This document shows positions 39,484 through 47,912 of a stretch of DNA of 64,000 bases, piece after piece. This DNA is from Intestinibacillus sp964580155 (GTDB taxonomy: Bacteria > Bacillota > Clostridia > Oscillospirales > Butyricicoccaceae): positions 1 to 64,000 of the forward strand of contig CAZOJP010000001.1 of the NCBI GenBank assembly GCA_964580155.1, read 5' to 3'. The position numbers and the translations under genes were made by a program. Every line of letters begins with the position of its first letter. Within the stretch, counting starts at the first letter, position 1. The notes beneath the pieces are model-generated. The model was not told the DNA's origin, searched no databases, and saw only the letters and a program-made list of their open reading frames with translations.

Positions 39484-40971
39484 ATGAAATCATATTTGAT
39501 GGCACTCGATCAGGGCACCACCAGCTCACGCGCCATCCTCTTTGACGCCGAGCAGAACATCATCGGCGTTGCGCAAAAGGAGCTGACGCAGTTCTATCCG
39601 CACGAGGGCTGGGTCGAGCAAAATCCCATGGAAATCTGGTCGTCGCAGTACGCCGTTATGATGGAAGTGCTCGCCTCGAGCGGCGTTGATGCCGCGCATG
39701 TTGCGGGTATCGGCATCACCAATCAACGCGAGACGACAATCGTGTGGGATCGTAAAACCGGCCGCCCCATTTATAACGCAATCGTCTGGCAGTGCCGGCG
39801 CACTGCTCCCATCGTGGACGCGCTGCGGCAAGAGGGTTTGGGCGAGCATATCCGCAAAACGACCGGACTCGTCGCGGATGCCTATTTTTCTGGCAGCAAG
39901 ATCAAATGGATTCTGGACAGCACTCCCGGTGCGCGGGAGGCTGCCGCACACGGCGACCTGCTGTTTGGAACGGTAGATAGCTGGCTCGTATGGAATCTAA
40001 CCGGCGGCGCAGTGCATATCACCGACGTGACGAATGCCTCACGCACGATGATTTTCGACATTCATCAGCTGGATTGGGACGATACGCTGCTGCGCGCACT
40101 CGATATTCCGCGCGCCATGCTGCCCGAGGTGCGTTCCTCCAGTGAAATTTACGGCCATACCGACCTGCGCGGTGCGCGCGTTCCGATTGCGGGCATTGCG
40201 GGAGATCAGCAGGCGGCGCTCTTCGGACAGACTTGCTTCCGCCCGGGAGATGTCAAAAGCACCTATGGCACGGGCTGTTTCCTGCTTATGAACACCGGCG
40301 CGCAGGCATTTGAGAGCACAAACGGACTGCTCACGACAATCGCCATCGGATTGGACGGCCGTGTGCAGTATGCGCTCGAGGGCAGTGTCTTCGTCGGCGG
40401 CGCGGTTATCCAGTGGTTGCGCGACGAGATGCGCTTTTTCAGCGAAAGCAGCGACGCGGAATACTATGCGCAAAAGGTATCAGACAGCGGCGGCGTATAT
40501 TTCGTCCCCGCGTTCACCGGTCTTGGGGCACCCTATTGGGATATGTATGCGCGTGGCTCCATTTTCGGTCTGACACGCGGCACGCGCCGCGAGCACCTCA
40601 TCCGCGCGGCACAAGAATCCATCGCCTATCAGACGCGTGATCTGCTGACCGCGATGGCGCGTGACACCGGTGCGCGCATCGAAGAGCTTCGCGTAGATGG
40701 CGGAGCAAGCCGCGACGCTTTTCTGATGCAATTCCAATCCGATATTTCGAACTGCCGCATTCGCCGTCCCATGATCCGCGAGACCACCGCCCTGGGCGCA
40801 GCTTATCTCGCCGGACTCGCCACAGGCATCTGGAGCGGCTGCGATGAATTAGAGCGGCTGTGGAGATGCGACACCACCTACACGCCTGCCATGGAAGACG
40901 CGCAGAGATCCGCGCTTCTGCGAGGCTGGGAAAAGGCGATGGGCGCCTGTCTGCACTGGTCACAAAGCTAA
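39484..40971 (+). CDS. glpK: Glycerol kinase
   Basis: 495-aa FGGY kinase phosphorylating glycerol to sn-glycerol-3-phosphate in the cytoplasm. N-terminal ATPase motif is MALDQGTTSSRAILFD; glycerol-site blocks are NQRETTIVWD, WQCRRTAP and EIRSS-like VRSSSEIYG; C-terminal adenosine loops are GIAGDQQAALFGQ, YGTGCFLLMNTG and RVDGGASRDAFLMQFQ. ATG 39484 is preferred to 39478, since AAGGGG then has 8-9 nt spacing. A single-gene unit between a consensus promoter and a strong terminator; no glpF or glpD is adjacent. Confidence 0.95.
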   Translation: MKSYLMALDQGTTSSRAILFDAEQNIIGVAQKELTQFYPHEGWVEQNPMEIWSSQYAVMMEVLASSGVDAAHVAGIGITNQRETTIVWDRKTGRPIYNAIVWQCRRTAPIVDALRQEGLGEHIRKTTGLVADAYFSGSKIKWILDSTPGAREAAAHGDLLFGTVDSWLVWNLTGGAVHITDVTNASRTMIFDIHQLDWDDTLLRALDIPRAMLPEVRSSSEIYGHTDLRGARVPIAGIAGDQQAALFGQTCFRPGDVKSTYGTGCFLLMNTGAQAFESTNGLLTTIAIGLDGRVQYALEGSVFVGGAVIQWLRDEMRFFSESSDAEYYAQKVSDSGGVYFVPAFTGLGAPYWDMYARGSIFGLTRGTRREHLIRAAQESIAYQTRDLLTAMARDTGARIEELRVDGGASRDAFLMQFQSDISNCRIRRPMIRETTALGAAYLAGLATGIWSGCDELERLWRCDTTYTPAMEDAQRSALLRGWEKAMGACLHWSQS

Positions 40972-40974
40972 AAA

Positions 40975-41011
40975 GATACGCCGCATGAAAATCATGCGGC
41001 GTATCTTTTTT
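40975..41011. terminator. Bidirectional terminator between glpK and asp23
   Basis: GATACGCCGCATGA (40975-40988) pairs with TCATGCGGCGTATC (40992-41005), A-tract before and TTTTTT after. It ends both glpK and the convergent spoIIIA-asp23 transcript. Confidence 0.93.
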
Positions 41012-41018
41012 GTGTAAA

Positions 41019-41432
41019 TTAGGTCTCGTCCGCCGCGGCTTCCGGCGCAGGGTATTCCTCGGCTGCCGGCGGTGTGAAGGTGACACCACCAACCTGTACG
41101 TCGATGGAGGACGCGACAAGTCCGGTCATAGACTCGATTGACGCTTTGACCTGCGTCTGCACATTCTGTGCGATCTCACGGATACCGTACCCATATTTTG
41201 CGAGCAGGCTGATTTCGATTGCGACGGCATCGCCCTCGAACTGCACCTTGACTCCCTTAGAGAGATTCTTCTTCCCAAGAAAGCTCGCAATGTCGGAGGT
41301 CAGGTTGGAATATAACCCGCTGACACCCTCGGTTTCGATTGCTGCAATCGCTGCAATCGATGCGACAACATCCTCTGAAATCTTTATCGTGCCCTGATCC
41401 CCTGCCGTAGACCAGTAATTGTTTTCCGCCAT
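41019..41432 (-). CDS. Asp23/Gls24 family envelope-stress protein
   Basis: 137-aa Asp23 domain protein (TIKISEDVVASIAAIAAIETEGV; IEISLLAKYGYGIREIAQNVQ) with an acidic/Ala/Pro tail. Family members are abundant, membrane-associated through partners, and respond to envelope stress. Start 41432 is supported by AAGGAG about 10 nt upstream. It follows spoIIIAH by about 100 nt, an arrangement common in Clostridia, and may be co-transcribed with the operon or have its own promoter. Confidence 0.92.
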   Translation of the reverse strand: MAENNYWSTAGDQGTIKISEDVVASIAAIAAIETEGVSGLYSNLTSDIASFLGKKNLSKGVKVQFEGDAVAIEISLLAKYGYGIREIAQNVQTQVKASIESMTGLVASSIDVQVGGVTFTPPAAEEYPAPEAAADET

Positions 41433-41531
41433 ACTGCGCACTCTCCTTTTGCATCTTAATATGCAGTAATTTCTCGTGTATTGCTTTATTATAGCATAGG
41501 ATGCGCAAAAAGGAAAGCAATAATCAATCGT

Positions 41532-42140
41532 TTATGCCGCTTCTACGATTTTGATTTTGTCCGCGCCCATGCCGGTTTCCGTCACGACAATATCGCGAAT
41601 TTTGGATGCGTCCGAAGCTTCAAATCCCGCCTGGGGCGGCTGCACGATGACATTGACGCTATCCTCTCCGATAAATACGACCGCTTCCGTATAGCCCTTC
41701 GCCTTAATCAGGCTTTCAACCCGCGCTTCCTGCACGGAATTTTCCGCAAGAGCGGAAATTTTATCGCTCGCGTCACCCTTCGCCTTATCGTTGGCCTTAT
41801 CGCTCTCCACAGTCTCCTTTAAGATGCTGATTGCCTCATCACGCGCCTGTTCGCGCGACAGGCGCGACTGTGCGAAGTAGTCGCTTGTCTGCACCGCCTG
41901 CGCGGTCTGTGCTGCGGCATCCGCAGCTGCCGCGGCTGCAGGATCTGTTTGTACACCGGCTGCATCGGCGCTCAGATCGGCAGCGCCGCCGACTGTGCCC
42001 GCGGCCATTTCCGTCTGGGCCTGATTTGCCACAGTCTGATCCTCCGGCGTGCGTACATAGCTCCAGTTCAGGTACACAGCGACGACCAGCATCAGCGCGA
42101 TGACGCCGTACACCGCGCCACGTTTGCGAATAGATACCAT
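41532..42140 (-). CDS. spoIIIAH: Stage III sporulation protein AH-like
   Basis: 202-aa mother-cell membrane protein with one N-terminal transmembrane helix (about 9-26), an Ala-rich stalk (Ala/Gln/Thr run at ~40-85) and a C-terminal ring-building/YscJ-like domain (~95-202). In B. subtilis SpoIIIAH binds forespore SpoIIQ across the septum and forms part of the channel that keeps forespore SigG active. Last spoIIIA gene, 42 nt after spoIIIAG. Confidence 0.92.
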   Translation of the reverse strand: MVSIRKRGAVYGVIALMLVVAVYLNWSYVRTPEDQTVANQAQTEMAAGTVGGAADLSADAAGVQTDPAAAAAADAAAQTAQAVQTSDYFAQSRLSREQARDEAISILKETVESDKANDKAKGDASDKISALAENSVQEARVESLIKAKGYTEAVVFIGEDSVNVIVQPPQAGFEASDASKIRDIVVTETGMGADKIKIVEAA

Positions 42141-42182
42141 ATGCTTTTTCCTCCCGCTTGTTTTGTTATAGCATGTATATGT

Positions 42183-42725
42183 TCAATCTGCGAGTTTGAG
42201 CACCGCAATCTTGTCTGTTCCCAAGCCGCACATGGTGCTGACCGCCTGCGTCACAGCAAGCCGTACGGTATTATCATCCGCACCGTCACACAGCACGAGC
42301 GCGCCGCGGAATACCGGATATACATTTTTGACAAGCACCGGCTTTTGTCCATAGCCGCTGTCGGACACTGTTGCGAGCGAGCTTTCATATGAGCTGCTGC
42401 TTTCCCCCTGCTGTGCTTGCCTGACATCCGATACATAAACCGCTTCGCCGGTCGACTTGAGCGACAGCGTGAGCTGCACGCGGCCCGCTCCCCGGATTGC
42501 GCCCAAGCTGGTCTCCAGCTTGCTTTCAAACGCATCAAGATCGAAGCTTTCGCTTTCCTGATCGCTTTCCGGCACAGGCTGCACATCGGCCTGCACCGCC
42601 GGCTTTGATCCGCTGCCAAGTATCAGCATCGACGCGCCGATGAGCAAAATAAGCATTGCATGTTTGTATTTGAGCAGCATACCGTTCACTTTTTGCAGCA
42701 TCTTCTCGACTCTTTCGTGACGCAT
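42183..42725 (-). CDS. spoIIIAG: Stage III sporulation protein AG
   Basis: 180-aa protein with one transmembrane segment (about 20-40, AMLILLIGASMLILGS) followed by a ring-building-motif domain (FESKLETSLGAIRGAGRVQLTLSLKS; VRLAVTQAVSTMCGLGTDKI). Homologues assemble a large secretin-like ring in the engulfment channel. The shorter-than-Bacillus length comes from a reduced linker. Follows spoIIIAF by 3 nt. Confidence 0.93.
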   Translation of the reverse strand: MRHERVEKMLQKVNGMLLKYKHAMLILLIGASMLILGSGSKPAVQADVQPVPESDQESESFDLDAFESKLETSLGAIRGAGRVQLTLSLKSTGEAVYVSDVRQAQQGESSSSYESSLATVSDSGYGQKPVLVKNVYPVFRGALVLCDGADDNTVRLAVTQAVSTMCGLGTDKIAVLKLAD

Positions 42726-42728
42726 GGC

Positions 42729-43214
42729 TCAGTCCTCCGTAAACGTAATGTGTTCGCGTGCAATGCCGCAGTTTTTGGTCACAATGTCGGCCACCGTCGT
42801 GCGTTCCGGCGCAGTCAGCTTGCCCCGTACCTCAATGTCGGATAGCTCGGCAGTGCCGTCTCCCCCCACTGCCATCGCGGCGCGCACCGAGCAGGTGATC
42901 CCTTCCTTGCGCGCCTGCTCGGTCAGATACCCGCCGACCGCGTTTGCGATGCTGCTGTGGGCGATCTCTGTATTGCGCATCTGCGCCTGCTCGGTCTGAC
43001 GCTCCACCGTGCCGTGCGCCTGCGCAAGCCATCCTGAAAACGACGGAAGAGATAAATGCGTCAGCGGCGTGAGCAGCGCGAGGATCAGCACCATGCCGGT
43101 TCCCAGACGTATAATCTCGGAAATCGCGCTTTTGTGTGAAAATTGCATCATTACTGCGGAGAAAATCGCTGCAGCGGTCACACCCAAAACCATCTGTCTT
43201 AAAATTTCGATCAT
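42729..43214 (-). CDS. spoIIIAF: Stage III sporulation protein AF
   Basis: 161-aa protein with two transmembrane segments (about 8-24 and 32-55) and a C-terminal RBM-like domain (TCSVRAAMAVGGDGTAELSD). Component of the SpoIIIA-SpoIIQ complex. Its ATG overlaps the spoIIIAE stop (ATGA), so the two are translationally coupled. Confidence 0.9.
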   Translation of the reverse strand: MIEILRQMVLGVTAAAIFSAVMMQFSHKSAISEIIRLGTGMVLILALLTPLTHLSLPSFSGWLAQAHGTVERQTEQAQMRNTEIAHSSIANAVGGYLTEQARKEGITCSVRAAMAVGGDGTAELSDIEVRGKLTAPERTTVADIVTKNCGIAREHITFTED

Positions 43215-44326
43215 GACGCATGTACCAATGAAATCGAAAACACCAGCTCAAAGAATAAAATTGCGCTGCATGTTCCAAGCATGCCGAGCAGCAACCCGAA
43301 GCTGTCGCTGATACCGCCAACCAGGCCGGACAGATTTTTCGGGCAGACCGGAGACAGCACTGCCGCGCCTGCTTTAAACAGCAGATAGTTCATGCCAACC
43401 TTGAGGAAGGGCACAACACAAATCGCGGCGATACAAAGCAGCCCGAAAATGCCCAGCGTATTCTTTAGCAGCACCGCGCCGGATAAAATACTCTCCGTGG
43501 CATCCGATATAATGCCGCCGACGACCGGCACGCCGCCCGATACCGCGAAGCGCGCGGCTTTGAGCGCCATCCCGTCAATGCTGCTTCCCATAGAGCCGGA
43601 CAGTGTGATATAGGCAATGAAAATCGTCAGCAGCAGTTTTAAGCTGCCCGTCGTCATCCATTTGACAAAGCCCGCAAGCTTGCCGAGCGCGTCATTATCG
43701 AGCGCAGCGTTCACCGTGATCATTGCAATATACGCGCACACAGCAGGCACAAGAACCGCGGTGATGAAGCGCACGAGCAGATCGAACGCAAACATGGTCG
43801 CACCTTGCAGCACAGTTGCAGCCGTTGGCGCGCCGGACATCGAAATTGCCGCCGCCATGACCGGAAGCATGGTTTTGGAAAAAGTGCTGACCTGTTCGAG
43901 CGTTTGCGCGCACAGTCCCATCATGCCATGTAGATCGCCCAGCAGCACACCGGTAACGCCCAGCGCCCCCGCCATGTTGATGGCGGATGTCGACAGGCTA
44001 TCCCCCGCCGCCGTACGGATCCCCGCCGCACAGCTGCAAAGCACAATCACAAACAGAACGCGCGTCAAGCTGTGCAGTCCCTCGCGCAGCAGAGTGCTGT
44101 GATCGCGCAGTACAGCTTGCAGCAAACTCGTGAACGACTCCCCTATGTCAAGATTCGCGGAAGGCGTGATTTGTCCCAGATGTCGCGCGCTTTCCGCAGG
44201 CAGCGCACCGCGCAGTGCGTTGCCGCCCGCCGCATCGAGCTGCTGCTGATAAAGCACACCATCATAGGCCGCGGCGCGCGGCATCAGCAGCAGGATGCAC
44301 ATCAGCACCCAAATAAGTTTTTTCAT
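43211..44326 (-). CDS. spoIIIAE: Stage III sporulation protein AE
   Basis: 371-aa polytopic membrane protein with a signal peptide (MKKLIWVLMCILLLMPRAAA) and about seven further hydrophobic segments. Conserved patterns include IVLCSCAAGIRTA, the GGVPVVGGIISDATE loop and NLSGLVGGISDSFGLLLGMLG. It is the putative permease-like core of the feeding-tube complex. Starts 12 nt after spoIIIAD. Confidence 0.94.
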   Translation of the reverse strand: MKKLIWVLMCILLLMPRAAAYDGVLYQQQLDAAGGNALRGALPAESARHLGQITPSANLDIGESFTSLLQAVLRDHSTLLREGLHSLTRVLFVIVLCSCAAGIRTAAGDSLSTSAINMAGALGVTGVLLGDLHGMMGLCAQTLEQVSTFSKTMLPVMAAAISMSGAPTAATVLQGATMFAFDLLVRFITAVLVPAVCAYIAMITVNAALDNDALGKLAGFVKWMTTGSLKLLLTIFIAYITLSGSMGSSIDGMALKAARFAVSGGVPVVGGIISDATESILSGAVLLKNTLGIFGLLCIAAICVVPFLKVGMNYLLFKAGAAVLSPVCPKNLSGLVGGISDSFGLLLGMLGTCSAILFFELVFSISLVHAS

Positions 44327-44338
44327 ATTCCGGTCCTT

Positions 44339-44728
44339 TCAGGTCAGCATCGCGGATACAAAGGTCAGTACCCTTGTAAAAAGCGGCAGTGTTACAGTCA
44401 GCGCAGCAACTGCCCCTGCAAGCTCCAGCTTCACCGCAAGCGAGGATTGTCCGGCATCGCGACACAGTGACGCGGCAATGCGCACCGCCGCCGCGATGCC
44501 GACCGCCTTGACGACCGGCAGATACAGCGCGGTTTCCACCCCCGCGGCATGCAGGATCTGCTCTAGGGTGCGCAAGATACCTCCGACTCCCTGCACCGCG
44601 GATGCAAAGATTAAAATACCCGCAGCAAGAGTCAGCCCGAATGCCACGCCCGGCGCATCCTTTTGCAGCAGCAGCGCAAACACCGTCGCCGTCAGCGCCA
44701 AACCGATGGCGGCTGCAACACCCCCCAT
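44339..44728 (-). CDS. spoIIIAD: Stage III sporulation protein AD
   Basis: 129-aa membrane protein with four hydrophobic helices (MGGVAAAIGLALTATVFALL at the start). Start 44728 places it one base after the spoIIIAC stop; the in-frame extension overlapping spoIIIAC is ignored. Small membrane component of the channel. Confidence 0.92.
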   Translation of the reverse strand: MGGVAAAIGLALTATVFALLLQKDAPGVAFGLTLAAGILIFASAVQGVGGILRTLEQILHAAGVETALYLPVVKAVGIAAAVRIAASLCRDAGQSSLAVKLELAGAVAALTVTLPLFTRVLTFVSAMLT

Positions 44729-44729
44729 C

Positions 44730-44927
44730 TCAGTAAAAACCGAACACGGATTTAATGAGCGTAAAAAGATTGCTGATTTGCTGCACAATGATCATCAAAA
44801 CGACGATGAGTCCTGCGATTGAGGTCATCATCGCCTGATCCTCCCGTCCCGAGCGCACCAAAAGCTGATTGAGCACCGCGACAATGATGCCGATGCCAGC
44901 GATTTTGAAAATAAGGTCTATCTGCAT
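44730..44927 (-). CDS. spoIIIAC: Stage III sporulation protein AC
   Basis: 65-aa protein with two transmembrane helices (about 5-20 and 34-58); characteristic IAGIGIIVAVLNQLLVRSGREDQA. Typical length for the family (65-68 aa). Packed between spoIIIAB and spoIIIAD. Confidence 0.94.
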   Translation of the reverse strand: MQIDLIFKIAGIGIIVAVLNQLLVRSGREDQAMMTSIAGLIVVLMIIVQQISNLFTLIKSVFGFY

Positions 44928-44947
44928 AGCGGTCTCCTTCTATCGTT

Positions 44948-45466
44948 TCACAACAGGATGAGCACAGTCATAACACCAATTGCCGCACCGCAGCTGCGAT
45001 ACAGCTTGCCGCGAACGTGTGTTTCGTCCCGTACGCGTGCGCGGATGTCGCACAGACGGCTGCGCACATAGTCGAGCTCCTTTGTTTGCTGTTTCGCATC
45101 ATAACGCCCCAAAAACGCCGCAATATCGCACAAGACGAGCGTTTCCTCCTCACCTAGTCCGGAGGCTTCACGCGAAACGCGCACGGCACGGCACCATTTG
45201 TAAGGCAGCGAGCAGCCGTCCTCCGTGCGCAGTTCGCGCAGAACCGCGCCGAATACGCAGCAAACCGCCCGTTCGGGCGATGCCGCCAGCTGCTCGATGA
45301 GCACGGGCAGTGGTGTCATACGGCACGCGATTTCCGCGGAGATATAGTCGAGCGCGCCGAGCATGGCTTCAAGAGCGCACAGCCGCTGCCGGAGCTGCTG
45401 CTGCGCCGCCAGTCCGAGCGCACAGCATGCCCCCATAACGAGCACACTGCCGAACAGCTTCAGCAT
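44948..45466 (-). CDS. spoIIIAB: Stage III sporulation protein AB
   Basis: 172-aa protein with an N-terminal transmembrane helix, a GspF-like helical cytoplasmic part (LEAMLGALDYISAEIACRMTPLP; EEETLVLCDIAAFLGRYDAKQQ) and a C-terminal hydrophobic segment. It resembles type II secretion platform proteins and likely partners the SpoIIIAA ATPase. It overlaps the spoIIIAA stop by 7 nt. Confidence 0.92.
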   Translation of the reverse strand: MLKLFGSVLVMGACCALGLAAQQQLRQRLCALEAMLGALDYISAEIACRMTPLPVLIEQLAASPERAVCCVFGAVLRELRTEDGCSLPYKWCRAVRVSREASGLGEEETLVLCDIAAFLGRYDAKQQTKELDYVRSRLCDIRARVRDETHVRGKLYRSCGAAIGVMTVLILL

Positions 45467-46377
45467 ATCGCTTCCCCTCCCACCGTGGTCATTGTATACT
45501 CTCGCCTATCATTTTCCAGTCGAATCGTGGTAAAAATATCAAACACGCCCGCTTCGAGCAGTGCGTGATAGAGCGGGCGGCGCGCAAAATCCTCCCGATC
45601 ATAGGCGTGCGCGGTCGCAAGGACGGCGGTACCGCAATGCGCGGCGCAGGATACCGCCTCGATATCGCGCAGCGAGGTGATTTCATCAAGTGCGAGCACC
45701 GCGGGTGACATTGTTTTGAGCAGCAGCAGCGCCGCTTCCGACTTGCTGCCGCCGCTGATGATATCAGTCGTCGGTCCAAGATCAAATTGAGGCGCGCCGC
45801 CCAAGCTGCCCGACAGTTCGCATCGCTCGTCCGCCACCCCGACGCGCATGCCCGTGCAGGACAGCGCACGCACGCAGTCGCGCAGCAAGGTGGTTTTCCC
45901 CCATGCGGGCGGGGACAGAATGAGCATGCTCTGCGCACGTCCGTTTTTTTGCAGATGCGGCGTGAGCGCAGCGGCTGCACCGAGGTGCTCGCATGCAATA
46001 CGCAGATTAATAGAGGATAGGTTGCGGATACCGTCGATGCGTTCGCCGCGCAGAATCGCCGCGCCGCACAGACCGAGTCGATGCCCGCCCTCAAGCGTCA
46101 CAAATCCGTTTTGCAAGCTTTCCGCAAAGCTATGTACCGAATAGCGCGTTGCGCGGCCCAGCGTTTCCTCGAGATCGGCTGTTGCAACGGCCGAGAGCGG
46201 CAGACAGGTTTCTTGCCCCGCGATCACATAGGAGACACCGCGCCCTGCGCGCAGGCGGAGTTCCTCACATTGGGATTGGATTTTATCGGATAGTGCGAGC
46301 ACATCCTGCTGGATTCGCAGCGGCAACGTCGCCGCCGCCTGCCGAAATGCCGTTCGGCGCTTTTGAATATCTTCCAT
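45460..46377 (-). CDS. spoIIIAA: Stage III sporulation protein AA, secretion ATPase-like
   Basis: 305-aa ATPase resembling type II/IV secretion motors, proposed to energise the mother-cell-to-forespore channel. Walker A is SPPAWGKTTLLRD, slightly unusual (Trp where Gly/Cys is common), Walker B is VLALDEITSL, with ERCELSG and ATAHAYDREDF as further conserved blocks. ATG 46377 is chosen over 46383 because AGGTG then has ~6-nt spacing. First gene of spoIIIAA-AH. Confidence 0.93.
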   Translation of the reverse strand: MEDIQKRRTAFRQAAATLPLRIQQDVLALSDKIQSQCEELRLRAGRGVSYVIAGQETCLPLSAVATADLEETLGRATRYSVHSFAESLQNGFVTLEGGHRLGLCGAAILRGERIDGIRNLSSINLRIACEHLGAAAALTPHLQKNGRAQSMLILSPPAWGKTTLLRDCVRALSCTGMRVGVADERCELSGSLGGAPQFDLGPTTDIISGGSKSEAALLLLKTMSPAVLALDEITSLRDIEAVSCAAHCGTAVLATAHAYDREDFARRPLYHALLEAGVFDIFTTIRLENDRREYTMTTVGGEAIC

Positions 46378-46393
46378 TTTCATCACCTGTCCC

Positions 46394-46423
46394 ACTCTAT
46401 GCCGGACGGACAAGCGGTATGAC
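46394..46423 (-). promoter_or_regulatory. Possible SigE-type promoter of spoIIIA
   Basis: On the minus strand GTCATAC (46423-46417), 15-bp spacer, CATAGAGT (46401-46394), resembling the SigE pattern that drives spoIIIA in Bacillus. The predicted leader would be only about 10 nt, so the call is tentative. Confidence 0.3.
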
Positions 46424-46484
46424 CGATGTGCGAAACATTCTCGCAGCATTTCATATTTTTATCTGATAAACAGATAAAATGCGG

Positions 46485-46513
46485 TTGACAAAACATGTGA
46501 TCAAGAGTATAAT
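46485..46513 (+). promoter_or_regulatory. SigA-type promoter of the aro operon
   Basis: TTGACA (46485-46490), 17-bp spacer, TATAAT (46508-46513), a perfect consensus just upstream of the T-box leader. Confidence 0.92.
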
Positions 46514-46540
46514 ATCATCATATTTGAATACTTCAAATGT

Positions 46541-46817
46541 GATGACAGAGGAAAGTAAACGGGTCACAGACGGCTCACAGGGAGCATGCGCCTAGACTGG
46601 AAGCGCGTGTAGACGTCGATCGGTCGAAGTTCCCTCTTGAGCAGCAAAGCTGAACCGTTTCCATGTAGTAGGCTTTGACGGTCCTCCCCCGTTAGTGGGA
46701 TAGAACATCGGGCATAGTCCCTGTGTTTGAAAAGTGCGGCGTTTGCGCCGAATGTGGGTGGTACCGCGGAACAGTTTGTCTTTCGTCCCTTTTTATAGGA
46801 CGGGAGACTTTTTTACT
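46541..46817 (+). promoter_or_regulatory. T-box leader (apparent Phe specifier) of the aro operon
   Basis: Canonical T-box sequence GTGGGTGGTACCGCGG at 46754-46769, with stem I from AGAGG-AAAGTA (46547-46556) to CCTCT (46632-46637). The specifier loop reads GAAG-TTC (46626-46632), giving UUC (Phe). TGGT in the T-box would pair with ACCA, fitting a tRNA with discriminator A such as tRNA-Phe. The terminator GTCTTTCGTCC/GGACGGGAGAC with TTTTTT is at 46779-46817. Uncharged tRNA-Phe should promote read-through into aroF. Exact specifier placement is by eye. Confidence 0.88.
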
Positions 46818-46871
46818 TTTGTTCCTATGGACAGACAACGTTCGATTCATTTAGGAAAAAGGAGTTTTACC

Positions 46872-47888
46872 ATGATCATTATTATGAAGAGCACTGCCTC
46901 CCGGGCACACGCAGAAGAATTGTCGCAATGGCTCACCCGCTTCAACGTACAGGCAAACCCGATCTTCGGCAAGGATACGATCGTCATAGGTCTGGTCGGT
47001 GACACGGCTTCTGTCGATCGCGACGCGCTGCTGCGCGACCCGCAGGTGGAGAATGTCATCAAGGTGCAGGAGCCGTTCAAGCTCGCAAACCGCAAATTCC
47101 ATCCGGATAATACCATCGTGCGCATCGGCAAGAATGTCGAGATCGGCGGCAACCGCGTCGCTGTTATGGCGGGCCCGTGCTCGGTCGAGGGACGCGACCA
47201 GATTATCGACGTGGCGCGTCACGTGAAGGCACAGGGCGCGACCGTCCTGCGCGGCGGCGCATGGAAGCCCCGTTCTTCCCCGTACTCCTTCCAAGGACTC
47301 AAGGCGGAGGGGCTGGATCTGCTCCACGAAGCGAGTCTGGACACCGGACTGCCTGTCGTAACCGAAATCACAAACCCTGCGCACATTGACCTGTTCATGG
47401 AAAAGTGCGACTGCTTCCAGGTCGGTGCGCGCAATATGCAGAACTTTGAGCTGCTCAAGGAGCTGGGACAGACGGACAAGCCCATCCTGCTCAAGCGCGG
47501 ATTTGCCAATACTCTCGAGGAATTCCTCATGTCCGCAGAATACATCATGGCGGGCGGCAACACCAACGTTATTTTGTGCGAGCGCGGTATCCGCACCTAC
47601 GAAACCTATACGCGCAACACGCTCGATATTTCCGCGATTCCGGCGCTCAAGCGCATGTCCCACCTGCCGGTCGTGGTCGATCCGTCGCATGCAGCCGGCA
47701 TCTATTGGATGGTCGAGCCGCTTGCGATGGGAGCGATTGCCACAGGCGCGGACGGCCTCATCATCGAGGTGCACAACGATCCCGCACACGCCCTGTCTGA
47801 CGGCGCGCAGTCGCTGACCTACCAGCTGTTTGAGGAAACCATGGGCAAGCTTCGCGCCGTCGCGGCCGCAGTTGGCAAAACCATTTAA
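46872..47888 (+). CDS. aroF: DAHP synthase (3-deoxy-7-phosphoheptulonate synthase)
   Basis: 338-aa type I-beta DAHP synthase joining PEP and erythrose-4-phosphate, the first step to chorismate. N-terminal ferredoxin-like regulatory domain at 1-~70 (FNVQANPIFGKDTIVIGLVG), then the TIM barrel with MAGPCSVEGRDQ, LRGGAWKPRSSPYSFQG, KRGFANTLEEFLM and VVDPSHAAG. GGAG lies about 7 nt before the ATG. First gene after the T-box, so the entry step is controlled by aminoacyl-tRNA level. Confidence 0.96.
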   Translation: MIIIMKSTASRAHAEELSQWLTRFNVQANPIFGKDTIVIGLVGDTASVDRDALLRDPQVENVIKVQEPFKLANRKFHPDNTIVRIGKNVEIGGNRVAVMAGPCSVEGRDQIIDVARHVKAQGATVLRGGAWKPRSSPYSFQGLKAEGLDLLHEASLDTGLPVVTEITNPAHIDLFMEKCDCFQVGARNMQNFELLKELGQTDKPILLKRGFANTLEEFLMSAEYIMAGGNTNVILCERGIRTYETYTRNTLDISAIPALKRMSHLPVVVDPSHAAGIYWMVEPLAMGAIATGADGLIIEVHNDPAHALSDGAQSLTYQLFEETMGKLRAVAAAVGKTI

Positions 47889-47912
47889 GATTCACGCAAG
47901 GAGGTACCCCTT

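Noticed and set aside
46851..47789. 312-aa minus-strand frame in aroF
   Set aside because: Antisense to a confirmed DAHP synthase; no start signal.
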